Shown here piece after piece: positions 8,470-16,204 of a stretch of DNA of 64,000 nt. The notes under the pieces were generated by a model, which ran no database searches, was not told the origin of the DNA, and saw only the letters and a program-made list of their open reading frames with translations. This DNA is from Microbulbifer okhotskensis (GTDB lineage Bacteria; Pseudomonadota; Gammaproteobacteria; Pseudomonadales; Cellvibrionaceae): positions 29,912 through 93,911 of the forward strand of contig NZ_JALBWM010000005.1 of the NCBI RefSeq assembly GCF_023895975.1. Direction: 5' to 3'. The translations under genes and the position numbers were made by a program. Position 1 is the stretch's first letter. Every line of letters begins with the position of its first letter.

Positions 8470-9048
8470 ATGATCGAATTTGAAATTACAGAATTGAATC
8501 GTCGGTTGGCCAATTTAATCGTATTGGGCAAAGTTGTTGAAGCCGACTACACATTAACCACTCCCAAACTAAAAATAAAAGCGGGTGATCTTAAAACGGC
8601 TTGGCTACCCATGCTAACTCAAAGAGCAGGTTCTGATTTAAGTTGGTGGCCTCTAGAGGTTGGCGAGCAAGTGGTTGTATTGTCACCGAGTGGAGAGTTA
8701 ACGCAAGGAGTTGTATTGGGCGCAATTAATCAATTGGCGTTCCCTTCTATTGGTAATAGCGCAGATAGTCACAAGCAAGTTTACGCAGATGGCGCAGTAA
8801 TTGAATATAACCGCAAGTCCCATCACTTATCAGCCACGTTACCTTCGGGCGCGACCACAACATTAGTATCAGATGGTGGCGTGAATATTACGGGTGATGT
8901 TGTCGTCACAGGCAATATCACCGCATCAAAAGATATCACAGATAAAACACGCTCCATGCAGGCTGACAGAGATATCTTTAATGCCCACACCCACAGTGGT
9001 GTGCGCACCGGCCCTGCAACCACCGCCATCCCAAATCAGTCACAGTAA
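8470..9048 (+). CDS. Baseplate assembly protein V / tail spike tip (P2 gpV-like)
   Basis: A 192-residue spike protein that forms the membrane-piercing tip under the tail tube. Order visible: an N-terminal linker, an OB-fold (GKVVEADYTLTTPKLKIKAG...TAWLPMLTQRAG, VGEQVVVLSPSGELTQGVV), then a beta-helix made of alternating residues (GGVNITGDVVVTGNITAS), and the C-terminal tip HTHSGVRTGPATT. The HxH tip is the iron-binding motif of gpV-type spikes. Length is close to P2 gpV (211). It is the first P2-like tail gene after the lambda-like head module. Confidence 0.92.
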   Translation: MIEFEITELNRRLANLIVLGKVVEADYTLTTPKLKIKAGDLKTAWLPMLTQRAGSDLSWWPLEVGEQVVVLSPSGELTQGVVLGAINQLAFPSIGNSADSHKQVYADGAVIEYNRKSHHLSATLPSGATTTLVSDGGVNITGDVVVTGNITASKDITDKTRSMQADRDIFNAHTHSGVRTGPATTAIPNQSQ

Positions 9049-9054
9049 GAAATT

Positions 9055-9390
9055 ATGCAAGGTATGAATAGAAACACTGGAAGAAAACTTTCAGGTGTTG
9101 ATCACTTGCGCCAATCCATTGTTGATATTTTAACAACACCTATTGGCTCGCGTGTTATGCGACGAGATTACGGGTCTCGTCTATATCAGCTGGTGGATGC
9201 ACCCATAAATCGAGCGTTATTCGTAGAGGTTTATGCAGCCACTGCTGAAGCGTTGGTGAAGTGGGAGCCGCGATTTCAGTTAAGTCGTGTGCAAGTTGAA
9301 TCTGTTAAGCCAGGTCAAATCTCAATTGCATTGGAAGGATTATACCTTCCAGAAAACAGGAGCTTATCGCTTGAAGGTGTATTGCTATGA
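9055..9390 (+). CDS. Baseplate wedge protein W (P2 gpW / T4 gp25-like)
   Basis: A 111-residue protein of the GPW/gp25 family. It forms the inner baseplate and nucleates the tail sheath, having the same fold as a sheath C-terminus. Diagnostic features are HLRQSIVDILTTPIGSRVMRRDYGSRLYQL, read here as the segments DILTTPIGSRVMRRDYGS, and the following 'VDAPIN' plus 'WEPRFQLSRV'. The start at 9055 lies shortly after the gpV stop; an ATG at 9064 is also possible. It overlaps gene J by ATGA. Confidence 0.92.
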   Translation: MQGMNRNTGRKLSGVDHLRQSIVDILTTPIGSRVMRRDYGSRLYQLVDAPINRALFVEVYAATAEALVKWEPRFQLSRVQVESVKPGQISIALEGLYLPENRSLSLEGVLL

Positions 9391-10283
9391 GCGGATTTAG
9401 TGCGATTGATCTCACCAAACTGAATGCCCCCGATATTATCGAAACGTTGGATTTTGAGGGTGTCTTTAATGAGATGGTCGCTGAATTAAAAAGCCGTGAT
9501 GATGGGTTTAGTGCGCTGCTTGAAAGCGATCCCATTATTAAGGTCTTGGAGGTGGCCGCTTATCGAGAGGTCCTTCTTCGTGCCCGTATTAACGATGCCA
9601 GCAAAGCGGTCATGCTGGCTTATGCCAAAACCTCTGATTTAGATAATCTTGCAGCGTACTTTGGTGTACAACGGCAACTCATTGATCCGGGTGATGAAAA
9701 TGCAGTACCACCGATCCCACCCTCTTATGAAAGTGATGATCGTCTAAGGAAGCGAACTCAACTTAGCCTTGAAGGGCACAGCACCGCAGGGCCCATCGGC
9801 AGTTATATTTTTCATGCCTTGGCGGCTAGCCCATTAGTGAAAGATGTTGATGTGGCGAGTCCAGACCCCGGTGAAGTAATTGTGACAATTCTTTCAACGT
9901 TGGACGTTGGTGTTCCGAACGATTTGCTCATATCTCTAGTCGCAGAGCGTCTAAATGCAAAAGACGTTAGACCTTTGACCGATAACGTTGCAGTTAAAAA
10001 AGCGAGCATTGTTTTTTATCAGGTAGAAGCTGACCTCATTTTGTATGAAGGTCCCGACGGAGAAGTCGTGAGAAAAACGGCTCTCGAAAAAGTCGATGAG
10101 TATGTTCGTCAGCATCATCTGCTGGGTAATGACATTACTTTGTCAGGGCTATATGCAGCTCTACATCAAGAAGGCGTACAGCGTGTGGTTTTGAAAAAAC
10201 CCTTGGCTGATCTAATTGTGCCTGCCGATAAGGCCGCATGGTGCGATCAGATTTTGGTGTCAGTGGGTGGCCGGGATGAGTAA
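9387..10283 (+). CDS. Baseplate protein J (P2 gpJ / T4 gp6-like wedge)
   Basis: A 298-residue baseplate J-like protein. With gpI it forms the wedge that surrounds the spike and triggers sheath contraction. Recognisable parts are FNEMVAELKSRDDGF, EVAAYREVLLRARINDASKAV, the YAKTSDLDNLAAYFGV block, and 'TAGPIGSYIFHALA', all typical of gpJ. Length matches P2 gpJ (302). It is coupled to W by ATGA and overlaps the start of gene I, so W-J-I are translated as a unit. Confidence 0.95.
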   Translation: MSGFSAIDLTKLNAPDIIETLDFEGVFNEMVAELKSRDDGFSALLESDPIIKVLEVAAYREVLLRARINDASKAVMLAYAKTSDLDNLAAYFGVQRQLIDPGDENAVPPIPPSYESDDRLRKRTQLSLEGHSTAGPIGSYIFHALAASPLVKDVDVASPDPGEVIVTILSTLDVGVPNDLLISLVAERLNAKDVRPLTDNVAVKKASIVFYQVEADLILYEGPDGEVVRKTALEKVDEYVRQHHLLGNDITLSGLYAALHQEGVQRVVLKKPLADLIVPADKAAWCDQILVSVGGRDE

Positions 10284-10938
10284 CAACCAGAAAAGCCTAT
10301 TGCCATTCAACGCCACTAAACAAGAGCGTGATCTTGAATCCACGCTTTTGCGAACGGCCATACTACCAGTAAATATTGCAACGGTATGGGATCCTCATGC
10401 ATGCCCAGTTGAACGACTGCCTTGGCTTGCTTGGGCGTTATCTGTCGATACCTGGGATAGTGAGTGGCCAGAAAGCACAAAGCGCTCACTGATTGCTAAT
10501 AGCGTACAAATTCATAAAACCAAAGGCACCGTTTCAGCTATTGAAAGAGTGATGAATGTTTTGGGTGTTTCCGCAGAGCTTCACGAATGGTTTGATTACG
10601 GTGGAGCGCCACATACATTTAGGTTAACGGCATGGGCAAATGCGAATTTAAGTAACAGCACTAATAGGGAACAGGAAGACGTCATCCTAAGCCCTCTTTT
10701 ATATCGAACGTTGCAGAGCTCAGTTGATAACGTTAAACCCGTTAGGAGCCACTACGATTTCCGCGTCGGCGCAAAGTTTGGTTCGGAACTGGGGTTGTCA
10801 GCACACGCGACCTCATCTGCATTGATACAAATAGTTTCTGACCTTGAGTTATCCATTGGCTTTATAGCGGTGCCAACTCTCTTTGCATCAAGATTTAAAA
10901 ATGTGGCGCATTTGCGTGTCACTATGGAGTTTTCATGA
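10276..10938 (+). CDS. Tail protein I (P2 gpI-like baseplate wedge)
   Basis: A 220-residue P2 gpI-like protein, the J partner in the baseplate wedge. The conserved N-terminal region LLPFNATKQERDLEST and the 'LPWLAWALSVDTWDSEWPE' region followed by 'IHKTKGTVSAIERVM' are the family hallmark. The ATG at 10276 overlaps the J stop (ATGAGTAA), and an upstream in-frame start would lie deep inside J. It is coupled by ATGA to the tail-fibre gene, which the wedge anchors. Confidence 0.93.
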   Translation: MSNNQKSLLPFNATKQERDLESTLLRTAILPVNIATVWDPHACPVERLPWLAWALSVDTWDSEWPESTKRSLIANSVQIHKTKGTVSAIERVMNVLGVSAELHEWFDYGGAPHTFRLTAWANANLSNSTNREQEDVILSPLLYRTLQSSVDNVKPVRSHYDFRVGAKFGSELGLSAHATSSALIQIVSDLELSIGFIAVPTLFASRFKNVAHLRVTMEFS

Positions 10939-12074
10939 GTGTTTCTTTAGCGCCGGTTATTACCTCAGTGGGTTTGCAGGCAGTATTAAACGCGACAAAT
11001 GATGGTGTGCAAGCGCGCATCAGCCATGTCGCTTTAGGTGATTTTGGTTGGTCACCTACAAATTCGGCCACAAATTTACGACGAGAGCAAAACCGTATTG
11101 TTGTGGCTGACGGAACACGAATTCAGCCGACACAATTGCATATCACCGCAGTAGAAAATGGCAGCAAAGAATACTGGGTGCGTGAGGTTGGATTTATTCT
11201 GGATGATGGCACTTTGTTTGCGGTTTGGAGCCATCCGACTCAGGCGCTGGCTTGGAAAGCTGCAGATGTCGATTTGCTCTTAGCCTTTGATATGTTACTC
11301 AGCGCTCTACCGGCTGATAGTGTGACGATTGATGGTACCGGCGGAGTCAACCTAGCGCCTGCGACACAAACCAAAGAAGGACTTGTGCGGATAGCGACGA
11401 GCCAAGAAGCCATTGCCGGAAGCCTAAACTCAGCTGTGGTTATGAGCCCAGCGGATAGTCGAGCTCATGGTGATGCTCGATATTCACGACTCAACCACCG
11501 ACACCCTTGGTCCGAAATCGATGGTAAACCTGCGACGTACCCTGCGTCCTCACACTCTCATAGTTGGAATTCAATCACGTCAAAACCGAGTACGTTTCCT
11601 GCGAGTAGTCACAGCCATAGTTGGTTCAGTATTACAAGTAAACCAAGTACGTTCACACCCAGTTCGCACAACCACAGTTGGTCTTCGATTACGGGGAAGC
11701 CGAGTACATTCCCTCCGTCCTCGCACAACCATGACGGACGATACATTGAAATTGCAGATTTCCGAATCACTTCTGGATTCGTTGGAACACAAAACCGATT
11801 TTCTCAATCGAATTGGGCAGGCTATAACGACTTCACACGAAACTATGCCGATATTTTCCCGCCTGCTGGTTATACCATGGCTAATTTACAAGGTTTTTTT
11901 GCAAGTTTAGCGGTGGTTTATTTTGGCGGTGATGTTAATCAGGATGACAAGCTCTATGTCAGGTGGCAAAACGAAGGCGATAAGATGAGGGTCATTTGCG
12001 CGAATTCAGAAAATACTACCGATAGTTCCGGTGCGGCTTCCTATATCAACTATCAAGCAATCTGGAGGCGATAG
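10935..12074 (+). CDS. Tail fibre protein (P2 gpH-like) with HxH repeats
   Basis: A 379-residue tail fibre. Residues 1-150 form the phage tail-collar/gpH-type attachment domain that docks on the baseplate (VITSVGLQAVLNATNDGVQ, then YWVREVGFILDDGTLFAVWS). Residues about 185-270 are a run of about 19-residue repeats with His-x-His motifs (SHSHSW.SIT.KPSTFP), and the C-terminus (FVGTQNRFSQSNWAGYNDF) is a globular tip that probably binds the host surface. HxH repeats in such fibres bind metal along the trimer axis. It is short for a fibre (P2 gpH is about 670), so receptor specificity is carried by a small tip. Gene order I-H is as in P2. Confidence 0.88.
   Translation: MSVSLAPVITSVGLQAVLNATNDGVQARISHVALGDFGWSPTNSATNLRREQNRIVVADGTRIQPTQLHITAVENGSKEYWVREVGFILDDGTLFAVWSHPTQALAWKAADVDLLLAFDMLLSALPADSVTIDGTGGVNLAPATQTKEGLVRIATSQEAIAGSLNSAVVMSPADSRAHGDARYSRLNHRHPWSEIDGKPATYPASSHSHSWNSITSKPSTFPASSHSHSWFSITSKPSTFTPSSHNHSWSSITGKPSTFPPSSHNHDGRYIEIADFRITSGFVGTQNRFSQSNWAGYNDFTRNYADIFPPAGYTMANLQGFFASLAVVYFGGDVNQDDKLYVRWQNEGDKMRVICANSENTTDSSGAASYINYQAIWRR
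11490..11735 (+). repeat. In-frame about 57-base repeats in the tail-fibre gene
   Basis: Four to five degenerate tandem units encode N/S-H-x-H-x-W-x-x-I-x-x-K-P-x-T-x-P. At the DNA level the unit 'cacagccatagttgg...accgagtacgtt' recurs every 57 bases. Synonymous differences separate the units, so they are older than a recent slippage event. Such arrays can expand or shrink by recombination and change fibre length. Confidence 0.75.
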
Positions 12075-12076
12075 CC

Positions 12077-12415
12077 ATGTGGTTAGAAGTTAACGGTAAA
12101 GAAATTATCGGCATACATTCTGATAAATGTGATAACAAAAATACATGGGTTGACCACAAAGGCGATGCCAATGTGGGCGATCAATGGATTAAAAATAAAG
12201 TCGTCAAGCGCGCGGATAATATTGATGATCTCGATTCAAGGCGTGTGATTGCTCAAAGCGAAATATTAAGACGTTACCCCATTTGGAAACAGCTCAATAT
12301 CTTGCGAAAAAACGATTGGCAAGAAGTAACCGACATGGGGAAATTTATTGATGACGTTCGCGATTGGTCCAACGACCTAAACAAATCTAAAAGTATTCTT
12401 AAAAAACTAACGTAG
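12077..12415 (+). CDS. Unknown protein in the tail-fibre assembly position
   Basis: A 112-residue protein directly after the fibre gene, where P2 and Mu carry fibre-assembly chaperones (gpG-like). No chaperone signature is recognisable. The N-terminal part is polar and aromatic (WLEVNGKEIIGIHSDK) and the C-terminal half is basic and helical (RRVIAQSEILRRYPIWKQL). It starts two bases after the fibre stop, so it is co-transcribed. Codon use is more A/T-rich than its neighbours, as is common for host-range genes. Function is inferred from position only. Confidence 0.5.
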   Translation: MWLEVNGKEIIGIHSDKCDNKNTWVDHKGDANVGDQWIKNKVVKRADNIDDLDSRRVIAQSEILRRYPIWKQLNILRKNDWQEVTDMGKFIDDVRDWSNDLNKSKSILKKLT

Positions 12416-12472
12416 TAAACAATTCCATTTAAACAAATTTTTTACAGCTTCGAAGCAAGTTGGAGTATTCCT

Positions 12473-13675
12473 ATGCCTGAACAATTTTTACATGGTGTCG
12501 AAGTCGTTGAAATCGACTCGGGACCGCGCCCTATTCGTACAGTGCGATCCTCTGTTATCGGACTAATTGGCACTGCGCCTGATGCAGATGAAAATCAGTT
12601 TCCCGTTAACCATCCGGTGTTAATCGCTGGCAAGCGAAGTGAATCAGTGGGTCTTGGAGGTACCGGCACGTTACCCGCTGCGGTTGACGATATATTTGAT
12701 CAAACCGGCGCGATGATTGTTGTAATTCGTGTTGAAGACTCCGACGAAGAACCGTCAAGTGAGGTCGAAGTTGGCCCAGCCATACCGAATGTTGGCCAAG
12801 TCATCGGCGGCATTGATGACGAAACAGGCCAGTACCTGGGTGTTCAAGCCTTTTTAGCCGCAGAAAATGAAGTGCATGTTACGCCTCGTATATTGATCGC
12901 CCCTGAGTTCAGTCATCACCCTGCAGTTGCTAATGAGTTGTTATCGGTCGCAGAGCGTTTACGTGCTGTCGTGATTGCCGATGGTCCTAACTATAACGAT
13001 GAAGAGGCCATCGACTATCGACAAATGTTCGGTAGCTCTCGCTTATATCTGGTTGATCCTTGGGTGCGAGTGTGGAATACAGAAGATAATGTTGAGGTGG
13101 TTCGTCCAGCCAGTGCTCGGGTTGCAGGGCTGATTGCTAAATCGGATGCAGAACGCGGATTTTGGTGGTCACCATCCAATCGTGAAATTCGCGGTTTGAT
13201 GGGGACTGCACGCAGTGTTGATTTTGCATTGGGTGATACTAACGCCCGCGCCAACTTCCTCAATGAAAATGAAGTGGCAACCATTATTCAAAAGGATGGC
13301 TTTCGCCTGTGGGGGAATCGCAGTTGTTCTGCGGATCCGAAGTGGGCCTTTTTGAGTGTACGACGCACTGCCGACATGATCAGTGAATCGTTACTTCGTG
13401 CGCATATGTGGGCCGTGGATCGCAACATTACCAAAACCTATATCGAAGATGTGCTCGAAGGCGTCAATGCTTATTTGCGGCACTTACGAACAGTGGGTGC
13501 GATCATTAATGGTCACGCTTGGGCGGATCCAGAATTGAACACGCCCGATCAAATAGCGCAAGGTAAGGTGTATATCGACTTTGATTTTACGCCACCTTAT
13601 CCCGCCGAACACATCACATTCAGAAGCCACTTAGTGAATGATTATCTGGTAGAAATTCTGCCAGATGCAACTTAA
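12473..13675 (+). CDS. Tail sheath protein (P2 FI-like)
   Basis: A 400-residue contractile tail sheath protein. Evidence: the N-terminal HGVEVVEIDSGPRPIRTVRSS strand that links subunits, represented by VEIDSGPRPIRTVRSSVIG, the 'LIGTAPDAD' turn, the central insertion, and the C-terminal domain with the SCSADPKWAFLSVRRTADM core and the final donated strand VYIDFDFTPPYPAEHITF. Length equals P2 FI (396). GGAG precedes the ATG. It is the start of the sheath-tube pair and indicates a myovirus-type, contractile tail. Confidence 0.96.
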   Translation: MPEQFLHGVEVVEIDSGPRPIRTVRSSVIGLIGTAPDADENQFPVNHPVLIAGKRSESVGLGGTGTLPAAVDDIFDQTGAMIVVIRVEDSDEEPSSEVEVGPAIPNVGQVIGGIDDETGQYLGVQAFLAAENEVHVTPRILIAPEFSHHPAVANELLSVAERLRAVVIADGPNYNDEEAIDYRQMFGSSRLYLVDPWVRVWNTEDNVEVVRPASARVAGLIAKSDAERGFWWSPSNREIRGLMGTARSVDFALGDTNARANFLNENEVATIIQKDGFRLWGNRSCSADPKWAFLSVRRTADMISESLLRAHMWAVDRNITKTYIEDVLEGVNAYLRHLRTVGAIINGHAWADPELNTPDQIAQGKVYIDFDFTPPYPAEHITFRSHLVNDYLVEILPDAT

Positions 13676-13686
13676 AGGAGACGAAC

Positions 13687-14190
13687 ATGCTTGATGATAT
13701 TTTGAAAAATATGGCCTTGTTCGTCGATGGACGAGGCTTCGCAGGAAACGTGGAAGAACTCACACTTCCCAAACTCACTTTAAAAACTGAAGAGTTTCGC
13801 AACGGCGGTATGGACGCACCCATCGAAGTGGAGATGGGTATGGAAAAGCTTGAGAGCGAATTCACACTCACACGTTTTGATAAAAACGTATTGAAGCTGT
13901 TCGGGTTGGCGCCGGGACAGCTCACCCCGTTAACGATACGCGGTGCTGTAATTTCAGATGACGGAACGCAAACAGCCGTGGTGGTAAATCTTCAGGGCAT
14001 TGTGCGCGAAATGGATCCTGGTAATTGGAAGCCCGGAGAAAAAGCGACCCTGAAGATCATGTTAGCGCTGCGTTACTACAAACTAACTCATGGTGGTGAC
14101 ATTGTTCATGAAATTGATATCCCCAATATGGTTCGCACCATTGGCGGTGTTGATCAGTTATCTGCGGTTCGTTCCGCGCTAGGCATTTGA
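13687..14190 (+). CDS. Major tail tube protein (P2 FII-like)
   Basis: A 167-residue tail tube protein that stacks in hexameric rings inside the sheath. The family pattern is visible: start DDILKNMALFVDGRGFAGN, the strand VEELTLPKLTLKTEEFRNGG, then GMDAPIEVEMGMEKLE and the C-terminal KLTHGGDIVHEIDIPNMVR. Length matches P2 FII (172). AAGGAGA lies before the start, immediately after the sheath gene, giving stoichiometric expression of sheath and tube. Confidence 0.96.
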   Translation: MLDDILKNMALFVDGRGFAGNVEELTLPKLTLKTEEFRNGGMDAPIEVEMGMEKLESEFTLTRFDKNVLKLFGLAPGQLTPLTIRGAVISDDGTQTAVVVNLQGIVREMDPGNWKPGEKATLKIMLALRYYKLTHGGDIVHEIDIPNMVRTIGGVDQLSAVRSALGI

Positions 14191-14200
14191 GGAGTTGAGT

Positions 14201-14455
14201 ATGCAAATCGAAAAATATTACGTCATTAAGCCAACCACTCATAGCCGCAGAAAAGTCAGTTACGGTGATGAGTTAGATTTAACAGAATCTCAAGCCCGAC
14301 CACTGCGCAATGGTGGCTTTGTTTCACCCGATAAAGCAGCGGCACAACGTATCGCCGAATTGGTGAAAGAAAACCAAACACTGCAAGCAAAGAGTACCCA
14401 AGAAAGCGAAGCGCAAACTGAAGCAGGCACTGAAGCAAAAAATGAGGCCAAGTAA
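14201..14455 (+). CDS. Small tail-module protein of unknown role
   Basis: An 84-residue protein between tube and tail-assembly chaperone. The first half (IEKYYVIKPTTHSRRK ... GDELDLTESQARPLRNGGFV) looks like a small beta domain, and the second half is a Lys/Glu/Ala-rich coil ending in Ala-Glu repeats. GGAG at 14191 selects the ATG at 14201 over a TTG at 14195. The final base of the stop is shared with the next gene's ATG. Its location suggests a tail assembly factor, but nothing in the sequence proves it. Confidence 0.6.
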   Translation: MQIEKYYVIKPTTHSRRKVSYGDELDLTESQARPLRNGGFVSPDKAAAQRIAELVKENQTLQAKSTQESEAQTEAGTEAKNEAK

Positions 14456-14700
14456 TGGATAAACTAAAAATTGAACTGACTCATCCCATCAGCATCGACG
14501 GTACTAAAGTAAGTGTGTTGCAACTACGTCGGCCCAAAGTACGTGACATGCTCAGTGTAGAAAAGAGCGTTGAAAACGATGCCGAAAAAGAGATCCAGTT
14601 GTTTGCCAACCTATGTGAGCTCACACCGGAAAACCTGCTCGACTTGGACATGGCTGATTACTCAAAGCTGCAAAAGGCCTATCAAGATTTTTTGTCCTAA
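14455..14700 (+). CDS. Tail assembly chaperone gpE (unshifted product)
   Basis: An 81-residue tail assembly protein of the P2 gpE/Mu gp41 family (starts MDKLKIELTHPISIDG, then LQLRRPKVRDMLSVEK). These chaperones bind the tape measure and are made in two forms, a short one ending here and a longer one made by -1 frameshifting. The gene ends ...GAT TTT TTG TCC TAA, exactly on a T6G slippery run. The upstream stop and this ATG overlap (TAATGG). Confidence 0.9.
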   Translation: MDKLKIELTHPISIDGTKVSVLQLRRPKVRDMLSVEKSVENDAEKEIQLFANLCELTPENLLDLDMADYSKLQKAYQDFLS

Positions 14701-14831
14701 GCCCGCGTGATGCTCGCCGGGCAGTGATAACGTTGGCTAGCCATACAGGCTGGTCATTAAATGAGCTCGGCCAGCTGGATGGCGAAGAGCTTTTGGCTTG
14801 GATTGAGCAGTTGCCCCGTAGATCGCTTTGA
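14455..14831 (+). CDS. Frameshifted tail assembly protein E+E'
   Basis: A -1 shift at T TTT TTG (14688-14694) would carry ribosomes past the E stop into a 45-codon frame ending with TGA at 14829-14831. The new tail (VLSPRDARRAVITLASHTG, then WSLNELGQLDGEELLAWIEQ) has the pattern of P2 E'/GpE, with a hydrophobic helix, 'G-W-x-x-x-E-L' and 'L-x-W'. In P2 the same device at a T-run followed by G makes E+E' needed for tail length control. The E' frame has no start codon in a sensible place, supporting access only by frameshift. Confidence 0.8.
14688..14722 (+). promoter_or_regulatory. Programmed -1 frameshift site with downstream hairpin
   Basis: Slippery heptamer TTTTTTG at 14688-14694, in phase as T TTT TTG relative to gene E. 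Six bases downstream comes a hairpin GCCCGCG (14701-14707), loop TGATGCT, CGCCGGGC (14715-14722) with one bulged base. Slippery heptamer, spacer of 6 and stem are the canonical three parts of a -1 frameshift signal. Confidence 0.75.
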
Positions 14832-14893
14832 GGCAACCAAGTATAATATATAAGTTTAATTTGGTGAAAATAACAGCTATCGAGGCATTTCAA

Positions 14894-15562
14894 ATGGAAC
14901 ACAGAGAGGTAGTTGAAATCCAACCCCATGAGCTTCTCATGGGATTGGCAGAGGTTATTCGAGAGACTCAGAGAAATGTTAGTTACTACGAGGTTAAAAA
15001 AGTAGCAAAAACGCACCTAGATCAGGTCATCGATGAGACTCTCAAACGAGAGAAAAAAGCCCTAACTGAAGCTGAAATTGTTGCGCTGGCATCTCGACTT
15101 TATACGCAAATTATGTGCAAAACAACGACAAACGGGCTCGCAATATTGTCGAAATATTACTCCTGTGCACAACGAATGTCGCGCCAGGAGTTGATGAGTG
15201 AAAAACATAAGCCTTCAAGACTAGGCAGGCACTTAAAGTACGTTTCTGGTCGTAGGCCTTTGAATGTTTCAGCGCACGCTATTGTTAGTGGAACTCACCC
15301 TGCGGCAAAAGCGGCAAGATCCATTTTGGCTCGCTGGAAAATTCGAATTGATGATCCAGGCAACGGCGTTTTCCTACCGCGAGACTCAAGGTATATCCCG
15401 CACAAAGAGTTACCGCTTGCTAAGAATCACGCACAATTGCACACTCACGAATATTATTTGAACGTTTTTAATATGCTGAGCTCATCAAACTCAGAGCAGG
15501 AATGCCGTTTGATATTGCGCCTTATTGCGGATCAACTTCGTAACGGAACCTTTGGAGATTAA
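14894..15562 (+). CDS. AHH-family nuclease toxin-like protein (phage cargo)
   Basis: A 222-residue protein not found in standard P2-type tails. Residues 1-120 are helical and basic with no recognised domain. Residues about 125-195 match the AHH nuclease family of the HNH/Endo VII superfamily found in polymorphic toxins: SAHAIVSGTHPAAKAAR, then DDPGNGVFLP, and the spaced histidines KNHAQLHTHEYYL. The usual A-H-H signature is A-H-A here, so one His is replaced; activity is uncertain. No secretion signal or Rhs/VgrG fusion is present, so delivery, if any, would be through the phage particle or lysis. The start at 14894 is preceded by GAGG. The next gene is a candidate immunity protein. The pair sits between E/E' and the tape measure, with its own terminator. 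Confidence 0.72.
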   Translation: MEHREVVEIQPHELLMGLAEVIRETQRNVSYYEVKKVAKTHLDQVIDETLKREKKALTEAEIVALASRLYTQIMCKTTTNGLAILSKYYSCAQRMSRQELMSEKHKPSRLGRHLKYVSGRRPLNVSAHAIVSGTHPAAKAARSILARWKIRIDDPGNGVFLPRDSRYIPHKELPLAKNHAQLHTHEYYLNVFNMLSSSNSEQECRLILRLIADQLRNGTFGD

Positions 15563-15563
15563 G

Positions 15564-16130
15564 ATGAAAATTTATAAAGTTAGACCTGACACTAGCTTTC
15601 GAATGATGTATCCGCCGGATGAAGTATATGAGTCCGAAAGTTGGGAGTTTAAATGCCATGAGCTGGTAGATAAGATTCCGCAATTTGATGCGTACTGGGA
15701 TGATGATACTTCTAAGCCCTTACCAGATATCGCTTATCTAGGTATGTCTGCATTTGCATTTAAAAAGGATGTGGCTGAGCAAATGACCGACATACTCGAA
15801 TCCGCAGGTGAGATGCTGCCTTTTTATATCGAGGGCGAGTTGTGGTACTACTTGAATGTAATGGAAAAATGTGAATCTTTATTAGATGAAGAAAAAACAA
15901 AGTATAAAATCAATCAAGGGAATATAAAATTAATCATTGAGGATTATGTATTTAAACCCGAGTTTTTATCAGACTCATCTATCTTTAAAATTCCACAAGA
16001 TAACCATACAGAGACATTTTGTGCTGATCGGCGAGAAAATGATGAGCAAGTTATAAATAATTTCTTCTGCGCGGTACATGGAAATGGTTTTAGTGGATTA
16101 AAATTCACGGAAGTATTTTCCGACGAATAA
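15564..16130 (+). CDS. Candidate immunity protein (Imm11/DUF1629-like)
   Basis: A 188-residue acidic protein immediately after the AHH protein, starting two bases after its stop with GGAG in front. Its pattern (start MKIYKVRPD, a Trp-rich strand, 'PDIAYLGMSAFAFKKDVAEQ', 'LESAGEMLPFYIEGELWYY', then N-V) resembles the Imm11/DUF1629 family, which neutralises nuclease toxins. The acidic charge suits a partner of a basic nuclease. A strong terminator follows. Immunity function is inferred from toxin adjacency and family resemblance. Confidence 0.6.
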   Translation: MKIYKVRPDTSFRMMYPPDEVYESESWEFKCHELVDKIPQFDAYWDDDTSKPLPDIAYLGMSAFAFKKDVAEQMTDILESAGEMLPFYIEGELWYYLNVMEKCESLLDEEKTKYKINQGNIKLIIEDYVFKPEFLSDSSIFKIPQDNHTETFCADRRENDEQVINNFFCAVHGNGFSGLKFTEVFSDE

Positions 16131-16154
16131 CAAGAGTTTTAATAAATCGTTTTG

Positions 16155-16186
16155 AAAAGCGTGCATAGAAATATGCGCGCTTTTTT
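16155..16186 (+). terminator. Intrinsic terminator after the toxin-immunity pair
   Basis: AAAGCGTGCAT, loop AGAAAT, ATGCGCGCTTTTTT: an 11-bp stem with one T-G wobble and a six-T tail. A terminator in the middle of a long late operon implies that the cargo pair is its own transcription unit, or that late antitermination is needed to reach the tape measure. Confidence 0.75.
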
Positions 16187-16204
16187 CGTATTGGAGGTTT
16201 TGAT

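Noticed and set aside
11490..11735. Regular repeats in the tail-fibre gene resembling a CRISPR array
   Set aside because: The units are contiguous, in frame, encode HxH motifs, and have no unique spacers. No cas genes are present.
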